Shown here in pieces: positions 50,068 to 62,207 of a stretch of 64,000 nt of DNA. The stretch is from Nautilus pompilius (Eukaryota; Mollusca; Cephalopoda; Nautilida; Nautilidae). The stretch is taken from the NCBI GenBank assembly GCA_018389105.1, contig JACATO010001684.1, positions 62,001 through 126,000 of the forward strand, written 5' to 3'. Made by a program: the position numbers and the translations under genes. Numbering within the stretch: position 1 is the first letter of the stretch; each line of letters starts with the position of its first letter. The notes beneath the pieces are model-generated. The model did no database searches and was not told the DNA's origin. It saw only the letters and a list, made by a program, of their open reading frames with translations.

Positions 50068-50168
50068 CAGACGCCATCTCTGTCACTGTATTGACGTCAT
50101 CTCTCTTTCTCTGTACTGACGTAATCTCTCTCTCTCTTCTCTCTCTCTTGCTCTCTCTCTCTCTCTCC
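49279..50168. repeat. Large (CT)n array with ten CRE-containing composite units
   Basis: Ten composite units start with GTACAGACGCC at about 49309, 49396, 49468, 49553, 49643, 49729, 49818, 49889, 49976 and 50065. Each unit carries three related sub-monomers in order: ACAGACGCCATC, TATTGACGTCATC and TACTGACGTAATC, joined by CT-rich linkers. On the opposite strand these are variants of the GATGACGTCAGTACAG core of the 4.4-kb array. Unit lengths run about 87, 72, 85, 90, 86, 89, 71, 87 and 89 bp, so the short unit recurs after five units. This suggests that a block of about 420 bp was duplicated. Each unit has one TGACGTCA and one TGACGTAA. The plus frame 49035-49496 reading into the array is a repeat artefact. 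Confidence 0.95.
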
Positions 50169-52660
50169 ATGTCATCTCAATCTCCTCGCTACCAGAATTG
50201 ACTCAGCTTTATCAAATGGACACTGCGTATATCCTGTTGTGATACTTGCTATTATAAACAGCACCACTTGCTAGTGCTAGTTCTGCAGAAATCCTTTTCT
50301 TTTCTTAATTATTTATTTGTGGTTTTAAAATAATTTCCATATGTAGGCGCTACGTGATATAGAAATTTTTTAAAATATGACTGAGAGTGGATTGCTGTAC
50401 TGTTAGTTATTCATTCGATTATCTGGTTCGTGCGCAAAGCATTCTGGATTAGCGTCCACATAAGAACAAATTTTGAGTAAATCGTCAATAATTCTTCTTT
50501 TACTTTTCACTGATAGACAAAGCAAAAATATCTTTAATAAAACATTAAGAAAAGACATTTAAAAAAAAAATTTCTGAATTAACTGTGGTTTTTTGGCAAT
50601 CAGTTATCTGTACATTTATTCAACTTGAATAATTTTGTTAAAAAAAGGAAAATAATCTAAAAACCTACAACAAACAATAAAACGATTTTCAGCGTTTGTC
50701 CAGATTACATATTTTTTAAGCATAATTAGTATACTTTTAAGTAAACAGTGAATATTGTTGATTCAAAATCACAGCGAACCGTTTGTTTCCGCAGTAAAAA
50801 AGAGTTTGGTATATCTTACATATGTAATGTGGAGTCAGTATCCGGTCATGACAACATTTCTCTGTGTTGGCATCCGTCATTGACGTCTGGCGCCACCTTC
50901 AGAATCCGAACAGCCACACAGCGACAACATTTAATGCTCTAATCAACTCAGCGCAGTCTCTTTGCGATTTTCATCCATTCGTTTTGGACTACTGTGCCCA
51001 TTTTCAATGTCTCAAATGGAAGCCGTTCACTTTCTGGTGCGTCTGACCAAGATTAACTCTCAACTATTTTATTGGCGAATATTAGGAGACATGGTAAATC
51101 CATAGTGGAGCGATCATCAGTCTATTCTTGTACGCTGAGCCTCCGGTGATTGTCTTTCTGAAATGTGAAAATGGTGCTGTAATACCTGGAAATGAACACA
51201 GCGCTGGCTTCGATGGCGTTGTTCGGGTGGTAGACACCTGTCACATGCCGCTGACAGTTGTGTAGCTCAACCTTGACAGTCATGAGGAGGCGATCATCAC
51301 CGTAACCTCTCATCGTCGATATCTCTCATTGGGATAGCGGCAGACATTTTTGCATGATGGTTCATCAGATAAATTAACTCCAAACCACTTCCGTCAGAGT
51401 TGTCTGTGCCTGCCTCTGTCCGGCTGTCAATGGTTGGGTAATGTAAGATCAGTAGCTAGAAGGCATTTTGTATCAATTTTGTAGTGATTTGGACACTCGC
51501 AAATCCGAAGCGTTTACTTAACAATCACGAAGCGTTATAAGAATGAATCAGCTGTTTGTTTTGATATCGAAGTGTCGACTTTGGGCGAGTCCTACGGAAA
51601 AAAATCTCTTTCACTCGAACTGTTGATAAATCGATGACAGCGATACAGCGAGTTGATTTCCTGTATTCCGTGTCCTGCCTTTCGCCCATAGCATTTCGCA
51701 TTGCAATGATGCAATGGAGACTACACACGCGCCGTTCATATCTTCCCTGTACCAATCTGACACGATATGGCAGCATTACGGAAACAACGGTGAATGGTAA
51801 GATGCAAGCGTCACGAGTCGAGCAGTGCACCTTTATACAAGACGTATGCTGTCACAACCATATGCAAACAACATATGCACATGTGTACGATATACCAAAT
51901 TCTCTTTTTTTATTTGGAGAATATAAATTATTCGATTCTGCCTGAGGCTATTTTAGCTGTATTTTTAAAATAAAAATGTGCATCATTAAAAAAAAATGTT
52001 CCTGCATTTTTAAAAAATGCATTTTTTTCGGTATGGAAGTCGCAATATGGCTCAAGGACAAAAACCGATCTGATCCGCAGTGCTCACAAAGCGGAAACAA
52101 CAAAGTATACAAAAATGTTTGCACTGGTACAGGAGCAAGAAATGCGTTAAAAAAGATTACCCAATCAGACAATATTTCCTTTTGAGTGAACTGTTCTGCT
52201 TAAAAAGATGTTTTATTCGTCAATAAATTTTATAAATACATAAACTTCCTTTGTTATACAATAAACAGTACAGGTAATACATTAGTAAAAAAACTGTTCC
52301 AGTGCTCGCTCGAATGGAATGTGTATTCTTAACCTTTTGTTAGATTAGCCCACGTTGTCTGCTGTTTTTTAAATCGTCATCCAACCCCTTTTTTAAAGTA
52401 TATTTAGAAGGACCGAAGAACTACACGAACAGAATTTCCTGATTCGCTGAGCGATCATAAATATACATTTTTCGATGTTTCTTCTTTAAAAAATTGTGTT
52501 GGTGGGGGGATGTCTCGCTGACGAGAGTGTTCTAGTCTAATACAGAATAGAATCGGATATATTCTCGAAACCACAGACTTTTTGGGGTTTTGGCGGTTGC
52601 TCAGCATACAGTAGCTAGAATGTACTTCTCTGTCTTCTTTTTTAAAATGTTTATCATCAG
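50169..52660. other. Mixed DNA; 50860-51830 is less AT-rich but unrecognised
   Basis: From about 50860 to 51450 and from 51630 to 51830 the sequence is of higher complexity, with frames open on both strands (51122-51313 minus, 51525-51830 minus, 51634-51945 plus). I could not match any to a transposase or host domain. They may be a decayed mobile element. The rest is AT-rich. Confidence 0.4.
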
Positions 52661-52880
52661 GTATTTACACTCCGCCGGCAAGCGTTCGGATCAATCACAC
52701 TGCCGATGAGTTGACTTTGGACAACTCCTAATGAACTGCCATCATTAATCCCTATTAGCTGCCAACTCCGCCCCCCACTTACAGAGCGCGGATTACTTGA
52801 GGGCGGCGGCTCACGTGGCCACCGCAGCCTGGACAAGATACGGAAATCTCTCCCAGACGCATGTGACTAAAACCACGAGC
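52660..52880. other. GC-richer island, candidate conserved non-coding element
   Basis: It contains ATTAATCCCTATTAGC (homeodomain-like), GCGGATTACTTG, CCGCCCCCCAC (GC-box-like) and GGCTCACGTGGCC (E-box) within about 110 bp, and no open frame of note. The density of distinct motifs compared with AT-rich flanks is suggestive only. Confidence 0.3.
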
Positions 52881-53412
52881 ATTTCCTCGCTTGTTTTTGT
52901 GCTGTTTTTACAGTTAATACTAAAAAGAAAAATCAAGACAAGTTAAATTATTAATCTCACCCTTGGATATCTTGATGATAACTCGGGATTTTTACTTTTA
53001 TTTCTTTAGCACCCTTTTTGTCACTTCCTTAATTTTCTCCTATTCTTAAGGATCTGAGAATTTTTGATTTTCCAAAGTGAATTTTGGTTTTTAGTTTGAA
53101 TATTTTAAAATATAGTTACTTTTTAAAAAAGAAAACATTTGAATCGTTCTCGTCTTTAAAAAAGTTCATTCTGAACCCCACAACTGCTATCCAACAGGCA
53201 ACTTTATTCAATGTGTCTGTGCGTGCGTGCAGAATCTTGTCTCCTTAGCGACAAAAACAAAAATATAGTTGTTTCCATATCAGAACACTTCATTAGTATT
53301 AAACTAACTCTGTAAAATTATTTAATGTTTTTTGTTTGATAATTTAATTTCACCATTGTAAAGCCTATTATAAACAGTCGAGATATGGTGGTAAAATTTC
53401 GTGGAATTCGAC
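52881..53412. other. AT-rich spacer
   Basis: Nothing was recognised. Confidence 0.6.
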
Positions 53413-53413
53413 C

Positions 53414-53423
53414 ATTATTATTA

Positions 53424-53469
<46 letters not shown>

Positions 53470-53477
53470 TATTATTA

Positions 53478-53524
<47 letters not shown>

Positions 53525-53605
53525 TATTATTATTATTATATTATTATTATTATTATTATTCTTATTATTATTATTATTATATTATTATTATTATTATTAT
53601 TATTA
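53414..53605. repeat. (ATT)n microsatellite, about 190 bp
   Basis: A long ATT/TTA array with several one-base phase slips. It creates the tyrosine/isoleucine/leucine frames at 53385-53655, which are not genes. Confidence 0.98.
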
Positions 53606-54300
53606 AATCCTACAAATTATTTTTCACAAATTCTTCTTTGATAATGGAATTATAACAATACTTTATAAATGTAGGTTGTTTTCCTGACTTCTTGTAGTTT
53701 TATAAATTTTTTTTCTTTAGTGACATCCCAAGCTTTTTAAATCAATCAATTCATTAAACTAACGTATTTATTTACTTACTTATATACCGGTGTCGCAAAC
53801 TTCTTACAAGCCGAAACGTGGGACTGGCTAAAAGCGTGTGAAAACTGAGATCTAGAAGATTAACTTCAATAAATCATCAGTCGTTTTTAGACTCAAGACT
53901 CATCTGCTAATGAAAGAAACGCTTTCATTAGAGCACCCCTTTCTCTCCAGCGGAATTAATAAGACCTTCTACTTCGTCGTATTTGTCCTCTTGCCTGTGT
54001 GGCCACACAATGTTTCTTTTATAATGAACAATGCCAACATTTTCATTCTTCAAGTTCCAAAAAAAAAAAAATGATATGAGAAGCAGAAACTAGGTGAATC
54101 CACCACGTTTTTTTTTAATATAATACTCATAATCATTCAATCTTTCTTCGTTAATTCTAAGATATTTTTTTTACTAATTAAGTGGCTATATGAATAATTA
54201 AAAAAAAAAATCATTTTTCAATTTCCAGAGTGCAGTTGTAATATAAATCAGCGATTACTTGTCTATAGTTTCGGACTCGGTTAATATAAGATTAACGGAT
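53606..54300. other. AT-rich spacer
   Basis: Nothing was recognised. Confidence 0.6.
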
Positions 54301-54600
54301 TCCAACCAAGGGAAGATAATTACGAACATTAATTTCATATCTGCAGCTGATATTAGCCATGGTTGGTGTTACAATGAACTGCTAATTTGGTCAAGATCTG
54401 TTGATTAAACGTGGTGGACAATGCACCATAGCCACATCTGAAGCAATATGTCCTTTATTAATACTCTCTTGTGCATTTGGCTCCAGGGATTTCCTTGATT
54501 ACATCATTGATTAGAAAGTAGGGGGCGCCCTAGGGGGTCGGCGCGCGGGATACTAATGGACGTTATTCCTCTAATTCTTCCATTCGTTTTAAACTTGAAA
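54300..54600. other. Candidate conserved regulatory element with a CTCF-like site
   Basis: A 300-bp stretch of higher complexity with several homeodomain-type words (AGATAATTACG, ACATTAATTTC, TTGATTACATCATTGATTAG, CTCTAATTC) and a CAGCTG E-box, followed by a strongly G/C-rich block (54521-54549). The TGATTACAT and TGATTAG words recall PBC/Hox or Meis-type sites. There is no open frame and no repeat structure. The regulatory role is inferred from motif clustering. Confidence 0.35.
54515..54528 (+). promoter_or_regulatory. CTCF-like binding motif
   Basis: AAAGTAGGGGGCGC matches CCASYAGRKGGCRC at 12 of 14 positions (the two leading C bases are A), and CC follows. It lies inside the motif-rich block described above. 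Its orientation is opposite to that of the site at 16254-16267, so the two point outward from the interval between them. Confidence 0.4.
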
Positions 54601-55838
54601 TGCTATTATTTTCAATGCCTGACAATGTTGGCAACTCTTAGTGAATAAAGCAATGCTTTCTTCTCCTTCTTTTTGTTCTCTTCACAGAGCTTTCAGAACA
54701 GTTATCAATCGATAAAATCGAATGATTTTTTTCCTCCTGTCATTCTCCTTACATATAATATATTTCCTTTTTTAAAAAATCTATACCATTTATAATAATT
54801 AAAAAAAGAAAATTCTAAATCCTGTCAATAAAATATTTATTAAAAGAATAAAATCCACGCTTTACATATGTATTTAGAATTAGAATGTCATTACGGCTTC
54901 ACCTCTTCAGTTTCTATCCACAAACGTACAGAGCTTTTGTCTTTTTTCTAAACAGGATTTATTTTTCTTTTGTTTTGTTCCTAAAACTGTTCTTAGAAAA
55001 AAATTCTAATGTGACAAGAAATTTATATTATTTTTATAATAAACAAAGAATAAATAAAGCGAAAGAAACTCAATAAATTTGACAGCATTATCATCTAAAA
55101 ATATTTTGTAAAACAACGAATACAAAGCTGTACAAAAGCCTTGACCGCACTAATATATTTTCAGATTTTCCTCTAATTATCGCAACTGATAACCATTTAT
55201 CTGTAAAAATGTATATAAATGCAGGAAAATATAACGTGCGAATCCTATATTAAATAAATTATTATTTGTTTGAATTAAGTTGTTTTAGTATCTTGACAAC
55301 CTTGAGATGTTTAATTTTCTTTTACAGTGTAAGCCAAAATTGTTAGGCAGCAGCACACGCTTTTTTTCACGAAAGAAAGGAACATTCTTGTTTATTATAA
55401 GAACAATTTAAATAAAATTGGAAAAATACCAGTGAAAAACATTCGGTAATTTGTTACTAATCGGACTTATTTCCTGGAAAATTATAAAATTCCGAAATAA
55501 TGAAAATTGGAATATGGTTAACCTTTAAAAAGATTTTAGAAATTTATACTTGTAGGAGAAATTTGGAGCAAAGCATCTCTCTTGACTATGTAGGGTACGA
55601 AAATTCCCATTGTCATCTTTCGCTGACTCACATTTACGGTTGTTTTGCTAAACCTCTATCCAAGAATGGTTCCAGGTGTGTTGGGATAGCATTTAATAGA
55701 TGATTCTCCTATATTTTATCATATAAAATATAAATACACTAAATTTCTGGTTCTACCAGGAGAAATGATATACAGAGATTTAGCATTTGGTTCAGACTTA
55801 AAGCCATTAAACAATAACGCCCCCAAAGCTCTATTATC
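54601..55838. other. AT-rich DNA without recognised genes
   Basis: Frames at 54885-55076 and 55500-55703 have no recognisable domain. Confidence 0.55.
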
Positions 55839-55839
55839 T

Positions 55840-56010
55840 TTCTTTTTTTCCTGGATGTGGAAGGAAACCGGTGTGCTTAGAGGAGGAACAGCGAGAAGAA
55901 ATCATGCTTGGAAGTTTTCCAAATCGAGGTAGCCCCAACTGGAATTCGAACTCTGGCCTTCAAAAATTCAATAGTCCAGTAGACTGAATATCAGATTACC
56001 GCGCCACCCC
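55840..56010 (-). mobile_element. tRNA-derived SINE, minus strand
   Basis: Read on the minus strand from 56010, the sequence begins GGGGTGGCGCGGTAATCTGA (A-box region) and continues to CCAGAGTTCGAATTCCAG, a good pol III B box (reverse complement of 55941-55953). It is followed by a body with CACACCGGTTTCCTTCCACA and a T-rich/A-rich end near 55840. The head-body-tail order and B box support a tRNA-related SINE. The body motif GGTTTCCTTCCACATCC resembles segments shared by several invertebrate SINEs or tandem-repeat elements, but I cannot name the family. No target-site duplication was identified. Confidence 0.7.
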
Positions 56011-56440
56011 AAAATCCTGAATAGTCTACTAAAACAAAATTATTTGATGGAAAAAAAAAAACAATTTGAAGTTGCATATTTAGACTTTCATAAAATTTTA
56101 GAATTTATAGTAGAATTTATCTATGTATAAATAATTAGAAAAGAAACAGCAATACGTAGTCTCAAACGGAGTATCTTATTTGGCTAAGCAAGACCAATCG
56201 TGCACCACAAGAATTTATTTTAAGTTCTTCCTTTTGTTTTTAATGTTTATTAATTATACTAATCGTGTAGTAGACGTAATCACATATGATGCTAGACGTA
56301 GTATCGGATAGAATAGAAATAATTTTCAGACTGATCTGAATAATTCTTTGGATTGGCCAATAGAATATAATTTGCTAATAAAAAGACAATTTATATAAAC
56401 AGGAAATTAAGCAAATTGTAATAATAATTATTATTATTTG
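56011..56440. other. AT-rich spacer
   Basis: Nothing was recognised. It may include 5' sequence of the LINE remnant that follows. Confidence 0.5.
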
Positions 56441-56454
56441 GGAAATGGAAATTT

Positions 56455-57090
56455 GGATAAAAGGTGGTTTCAGAAAAACATGCAAGAGTTATCATGCATA
56501 AGAGTAAAATTAAATGTAAAGATTAATATATTTCAACTACTAAAAAAGTTAGTAGGATATTAGGTGTAATTAAAAGTCGATATACAAAATAGGAATCTTT
56601 AATCTCATTATACGAGCGCTTTGTTTGTCAGTTATCTAGAATACGTTGTACAGGGATAAACTTGTATTTAATCATGGATGTGAAATTATTAGAAAATCAG
56701 CATAAGTTTTCTGGATTGCTTCCAGATTTTAAAATAAACTGAACGATGTCAGATCTGCTTTATCTAGTTGGAATTTAGACGACGGTTAAGAAAATATTTT
56801 ATAGTAATTTTGAAAATAATTGTTAATTTAGAATTTGGAACTCGAAAAAACAGCATGTCTTCTTTTGTCTGCTTTTTTAAAGAATTTCACATCTCTAAAT
56901 TGGTAAGGAATTTATCATTGATAGATATTGAAAAAAACAAAACCAGTAATATAATAAAAATGACCAGAATAAATGGCTGGCATCTGTTGTCAGCAGTAAA
57001 TCCATTTAAAAATCGCTCTAACAAACACTCCCGTATCCTGAGGAGGCTTTTTAAAATCTGCTTTCTTCTGAAATCTAAACTGAACTAAAA
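56455..57090 (+). mobile_element. CR1/Jockey-like non-LTR retrotransposon, C-terminal remnant
   Basis: The end of a CR1/Jockey-group ORF2 can be followed across frames. ILGVIKSRYTK (about 56558-56590) equals the LGxIKRNF block after the reverse transcriptase palm. SLISLYERFVCQLSRIRC (about 56600-56650) equals the TLYKSLVRPHLEYC block. LEFRRRLRKYFIVILKII (about 56770-56825) equals the LTTLExRRxRGDLIxVFKIL block. TRINGWHLLSAVNPFKNR (about 56963-57017) equals the RVVNxWNxLPxxVVxAxSVNxFKxRLD end. A stop falls at 57086-57088. The catalytic YADD part is absent, as is common in 5'-truncated copies. Stops and shifts show it is dead, and no poly-A or microsatellite tail is evident. Confidence 0.75.
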
Positions 57091-60000
57091 TATGGCTTCA
57101 AAGAATTGCGGCGGGGGTTGTGCATACAAGTCGGACGAGTTCCTGTAAACCATGTCCATATCTTGAACACAATGTTGCCGCTAAATTCAATGGAATCGGG
57201 CAACAATAGTTAAAACCATTAACTAACACGTTTCACTTTAGCGTTTGTTTGCTGCGGAAAATGTTGGCAAAGCGACAGACATTGCACTAACCCTAAAATG
57301 ATTGGTACTGACACATTAACTCTTTACCGCCCGTAGTAGGCCTTTCTAAGGGAAATTGCCGGGAAAGTTGTTACAGGGTTAAGTTGTTACGGCTCCGGTA
57401 ATTTCTAATTAAAAGTAAAAATGAGCTACAATCGACACGTACTTCTGTAACAAGTAACCCCAGTAGACACATCAGTGATGACTGAAACCGACCCGTTGCG
57501 ACTGCTTTTGTAGACACATAGCCGATCCACCTTAATCTGTACACTGCGGTTAACTTTTAGATTCCTTCGTGTTACGAATTATTAAACACAGCGTGAATTT
57601 TTAAGGAATTTCTGAGTTTTAAAATGGTGTAGACAAATTTAACGGCTGTTTCTATAGTAATCGTTTGGTTTCTTAAAGATTTTTCAGTTATCTCTAAATA
57701 CCTATATTTAGTTGACTAGTAATGTGTTATTAGCAGCTAGGTATTGCTGTGTAATTTTAAACACGAAACATTGCTGTTTAGTGTCTAAATGTCTAATGAC
57801 TAGTTACTCGGAAAGAAGCGTTTTGGAGCTGGCTAAGACCATGTGAAATTTAATACAGGCACCACCAGTCTAACCTGATAGACAAGGATCTATCTGAGGT
57901 ATAGAAAACTGATTGCGGTTTGTTCAAATATTTAGTAAGCAGCACTCGCAGCTGCATTAATAATTATATAAAGGCCACTATGCTTTTATTAAATCAGATA
58001 TTAACTTTATTCCTTTCATGTTGTTTTAACCGAAGAGCGTCTCATCCACAGATTCGTGTGGAAATAAATCCTAGACAAGTATTGTCCTACTCTCAGATGC
58101 TAAATTCTGATTCAGTGTCCAAAGCTTTCGTGGTTCCTAGTTCGCCGTAACAAGAACTAAGCCAGAAGCAGTTTTGAATCTTTTGTCCTTTTGTCGTCGG
58201 TTTCTTTTTGTTTGGTTTTACTTAAAACAAAAATGCTTTCTACTTGTATACAATCGCCATAAATTAGCACAACGTACGCTCTCGCATATTTTAACATCTA
58301 GATTCTAGAATATCGTACCAAAATTTCTAAAAGTGAGTTTCTCAAGAAAGGGGAGTAAGCGCTAACGGCAAGTTATAGGTGCCGTTCCAATCCCGCGTTC
58401 TGACAAACACTGCCACGAGACTATATTAATATGTGACGGTGCTACATTTTTTATTTTATTCTCTCTGAGATCAGAAATACCACTAATAAAGCGGGTTCAA
58501 TCTTCTCTTTTTTGAGGCGATTTTCCTTCCTTTTTTTTTTCTTCATCAAAGTCAAGGGAGATAATTACTTTGTAATTGAAAAGGTAATATTAGATTTTGC
58601 ATTGGCAGAAGGGAAGTAATTATACAGTTGCTTGAAAATCAGAAACAGAACAGAATGCACCAGCCGCAAACATAATATTCAAGTGAACTCGAAATAAGTA
58701 TACGCCATTGGTCGAGCGTGGCAATTATATATAATGATAGGGAGGATGAACTACGAGGCTGCCTCAGCGAGAAAGAACAGATCCAGTAAAAATTCATTAA
58801 AAGGAAAAGCACAGAGTAATTTATCAAATTTGTAGGAGCAAAATTTTATTGATATTTAAATAATTTACGGCCAGAAACTCCGAACATAATCCGAAGACAA
58901 TCGGACAAAATGAGTGTGGAATAATTATGCCCGTCGTATTCCGTTTCAACCAAAATTTTAGGATTTTTTATTTCTTTATGAAGAAATAAATTGCTTTAAT
59001 GGCGCATCCATCTTCTTCTTTGTCCTAACGGAGCACTGGCGGGAGAGAAGAAGAAATGGCGAATGTTTTTTTTTCTTTTCTTTAAATAGGTTAATCAATT
59101 TGCACGGAAAGAGAATACACGGGAATTATGGGGAATTATGTAAAGAACTATGTAGAGTATAATGCGGAAGTTAATAGATATGGATAATTCCTCTAATGAT
59201 TGTAGGGCGTTCACGGCTGGCTGAGAGTCCAGATTTTGCCAAGAAGCACAACCGACTCAGCAGGGAGCTAGATTCCTTAAGGGTACACAAAATCTAGGAC
59301 GAATTTTATTATAGGGGTGAACAGTGGAAAGCCGTGGCTATTAAAAAGGCAGGTTTTTTACAGAGCAGGTGTGCAGATGAAAATGACAGTTAGTCGTAAT
59401 AAGATGTTAAAAAATTGAATTAATGATATTTCTTTTAAAAAGTGTTAATACTATTTTGACTCGTATCTCCAGTTAAAACAACAACTTCGCTTTTCGTGTT
59501 ATATGATTATAAAAAAAAACATTTTCGCTTACAGAGTAAGGCAATACAAGAATCTCCGCCACGACTAAATATAAATACATGCTACAAGTGATATTGCAAA
59601 GGTGGATCAGTTACTGAGGACAATGGAAACTATTGCACCACCTGAAACCATCTTTCCATTTGTCATTTCTAACATTTCGTTAAACAGCGAGGCGAAGTCA
59701 CGATTTGTCGTTTCTGAATTTCTTCATTCGTTTTCTGGTTGCGACTTGAACGTAAGTATATCTTAAAGTAGTGAGCTAAATATTAAATAACAAATATCTC
59801 TTTGTCTCTGCGGCATCCACTTTTAACCTGTGCCACAACGAATTTGTCTTTGGAAAACGTGCGAGGCGTGGGCGTGGAAAAGGAATAAAATACATGGTGC
59901 AACTAAAAAAAAAAAGAATTCAAAAAGGAAGTACCCCTGAATTTGGCAAAAAAGAGAACAAAATTAAGTTAAACCGCTTGTTTGAAATCTGGGTTTTCAG

Positions 60001-62100
60001 ACAAAGAGAATGCGGAAGACGACAATAAAAACGAAAGTATTGCTTGGTTAGGGTTCAAAATGATTCAGCTACTGGTCCAACATTTCGGGGTAATGCTAGA
60101 GTTAGGAAGTTCTGAAATACGATCATTGGTAGCTTCCGTAAGTCAGGAAACGCTACCTATTAACCGGTTTTGAAAGCCTTTGGTTGTCCACGTATCTAGA
60201 GAAACGAAAAAAGAAGCGGTGTCCGGGGATATGGCACTTCGTGTCAAGACAGAATATCAAATGCGGACTTCTAGTACTGGGCACATTATCACTTGATTAA
60301 TCGATTGCTCTCCATAAAACTACTTAGAGGACTTTCCATAGGCCAAACCATGTGCGCTTTAGCTGGTTTGTGAAAACATTAAAAACAGTTATGTGCGAAG
60401 TGCAATTCGTCTATAAATGAAGAATTCTAAACACGTGGTGACGGTTCCTCGGGAATTTCAGCAACGCTTCCAACTGTACCCAGGTAACTTGCTTGGTTAC
60501 CAAGACTAATAATACCTCCTCTTCTAGCTCATTGCTGTGAGATGTGCATATATACCCTGAAAATCGAGACAAGAGCTTGCCAAAATGAAGAAGCCGAAAA
60601 AACGAATCTATGATTTTACATCTAATTTTACTGTGATTATTCTATAATAAAATGTTTATGCAACCATTAGAATGGCATTGACTTACAAACTCTTCAAGTA
60701 ACGTATTTCATCAGAATTTTAATAAATCCATAATTGCTTGTTTCTTGAATGTTTCGAATAGAACGTTGTGTCGTGATACCCCAAATGTTAAGGAAACGTC
60801 TGTAAACCGATTTTTCTCTCTGCGAGATCCTGATTTAACGCTCAAAATTAATCTACCAGTTAAAATCTCCCGTAATTTACCACCATTTCCGTTCCACCTT
60901 TACTCGTGGCTACATTTGCGACACACCTTTACTTCTGGGTGCTCTCCATGTTCACGTTATTCATGCAAAGTGAGGAGAGAGAAGGAAAGAACCAACCTCC
61001 ATCATTCGTGCGACTGGTTTCCCTCGATTTTATTGGTGGACTGGGGTATGCGTAGACACCCTGCAATTTTCTCAATTCTTTTTTACTGTCCGTCATACTA
61101 CCAGATTCGAATTGCCATTTTACGTTGAAGGTCAGTCAGGTCCTTTCTCCTCGGGGCAACCTAGACCATCGCAAGCTGTGTGCGCTTCCTGCTGTCGTCC
61201 ATACATTTATACCTGGGGGCAATCGACCTCACCATCTGCGGCGATGTGGTGCATACAGATTCGCGATTAGCCACGCGCGCGTACTTATTTCTTGATTTAC
61301 CTTAATCCAGTCGGCTTCTTTTTCGCTACAGCAGCATATACAGAAATTGTTAATTAAATCTTGGCATTATTTATTCAAAAATGCTATCAACTTATTTCCA
61401 AGGTTTGCTGCGTTTTCTTTCTCCAACCCTGCCGACGGAAGGAACTAATAGATTGAGATATGCAGCAGTAGCCTCTTTCCTGATGCTGAGAGCGGATTCT
61501 ACTCTTCCGGGTGGCGTCGAGCCTATGGGCGACCACCGGTTCGGTTATCTGTGATTTGTAAACCATTCCAAGTAACCAGCTGGCCGTTCCGCAGGCCAAC
61601 AAATAGTGATGTCAAATATTAGTTTTCTAAAAATATTCCGTTAATTAAGCAGCTGTTGTTTTTTGGGGGGGTGGTAGTTTGCAAGCTTTCGCTAGCTTCT
61701 GGAGCCCTTTTTATATACTATGAGCACAAACACCTTTACGCAAAACCCCTTTTTCAAAGCTCGTGCAACGAGGCCCCTCCCAGCCTTCACGCCGTCTACA
61801 CCGGTGCCGGTCAATAATCGTTTATTGTAGTTTCGCATAAAGGCTATCAGGCGGATCCCTGACGTACCGTCTTATCTCCGCGACGACGAGGAGGCAAGAA
61901 AATACGAGAACAACATCGCACTCTACCTTTTTGTTCAACAACAGACATCTCTAGAGAAAAAGAAAAAGAAACCGTTCACGCTGCACCAAGAGGCATGACT
62001 CATTCAATAATACCATCGACAAAAGCATATGTTTCCTAGTCGCAATCTGTCTTGCCTGCATTTCAACTTCTGTTTTCTACCGACAAGAGGCCATCACCAG
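57091..62100. other. AT-rich DNA without recognised genes
   Basis: Open frames at 57920-58150, 60745-61128 (127 codons) and 61387-61602 (minus) have no domain that I recognise. A GC-richer patch at about 61450-61600 contains GGCCAGCTGGT on the minus strand, a word also present on the minus strand near 32050, so a shared short repeat is possible. Confidence 0.5.
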
Positions 62101-62101
62101 C

Positions 62102-62104
<3 letters not shown>

Positions 62105-62167
<63 letters not shown>

Positions 62168-62185
62168 CTCTCTCAGTCTCTCTCC
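62105..62185. repeat. (CT)n microsatellite
   Basis: About 60 bp of pure CT followed by CTCAGTCTCT variants. Confidence 0.97.
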
Positions 62186-62190
62186 CCACC

Positions 62191-62207
62191 TTTTTTTTTT
62201 TTTTTTT
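62191..62207. repeat. Poly-T run
   Basis: Seventeen consecutive T bases immediately after the CT tract. Confidence 0.95.

Noticed and set aside
49279..50168. CRISPR-like repeat-spacer structure
   Set aside because: The material between repeat cores is low-complexity CT, not unique spacers, and no cas genes exist.
50860..51830. Decayed transposase
   Set aside because: Frames are open on both strands and complexity is suggestive, but I could not identify any transposase signature.
53385..53655. Tyrosine- and isoleucine-rich frames
   Set aside because: Pure translations of the (ATT)n microsatellite.
60745..61128. 127-codon plus-strand frame as a gene
   Set aside because: No domain, no consistent splice signals and unremarkable composition; consistent with a chance frame.
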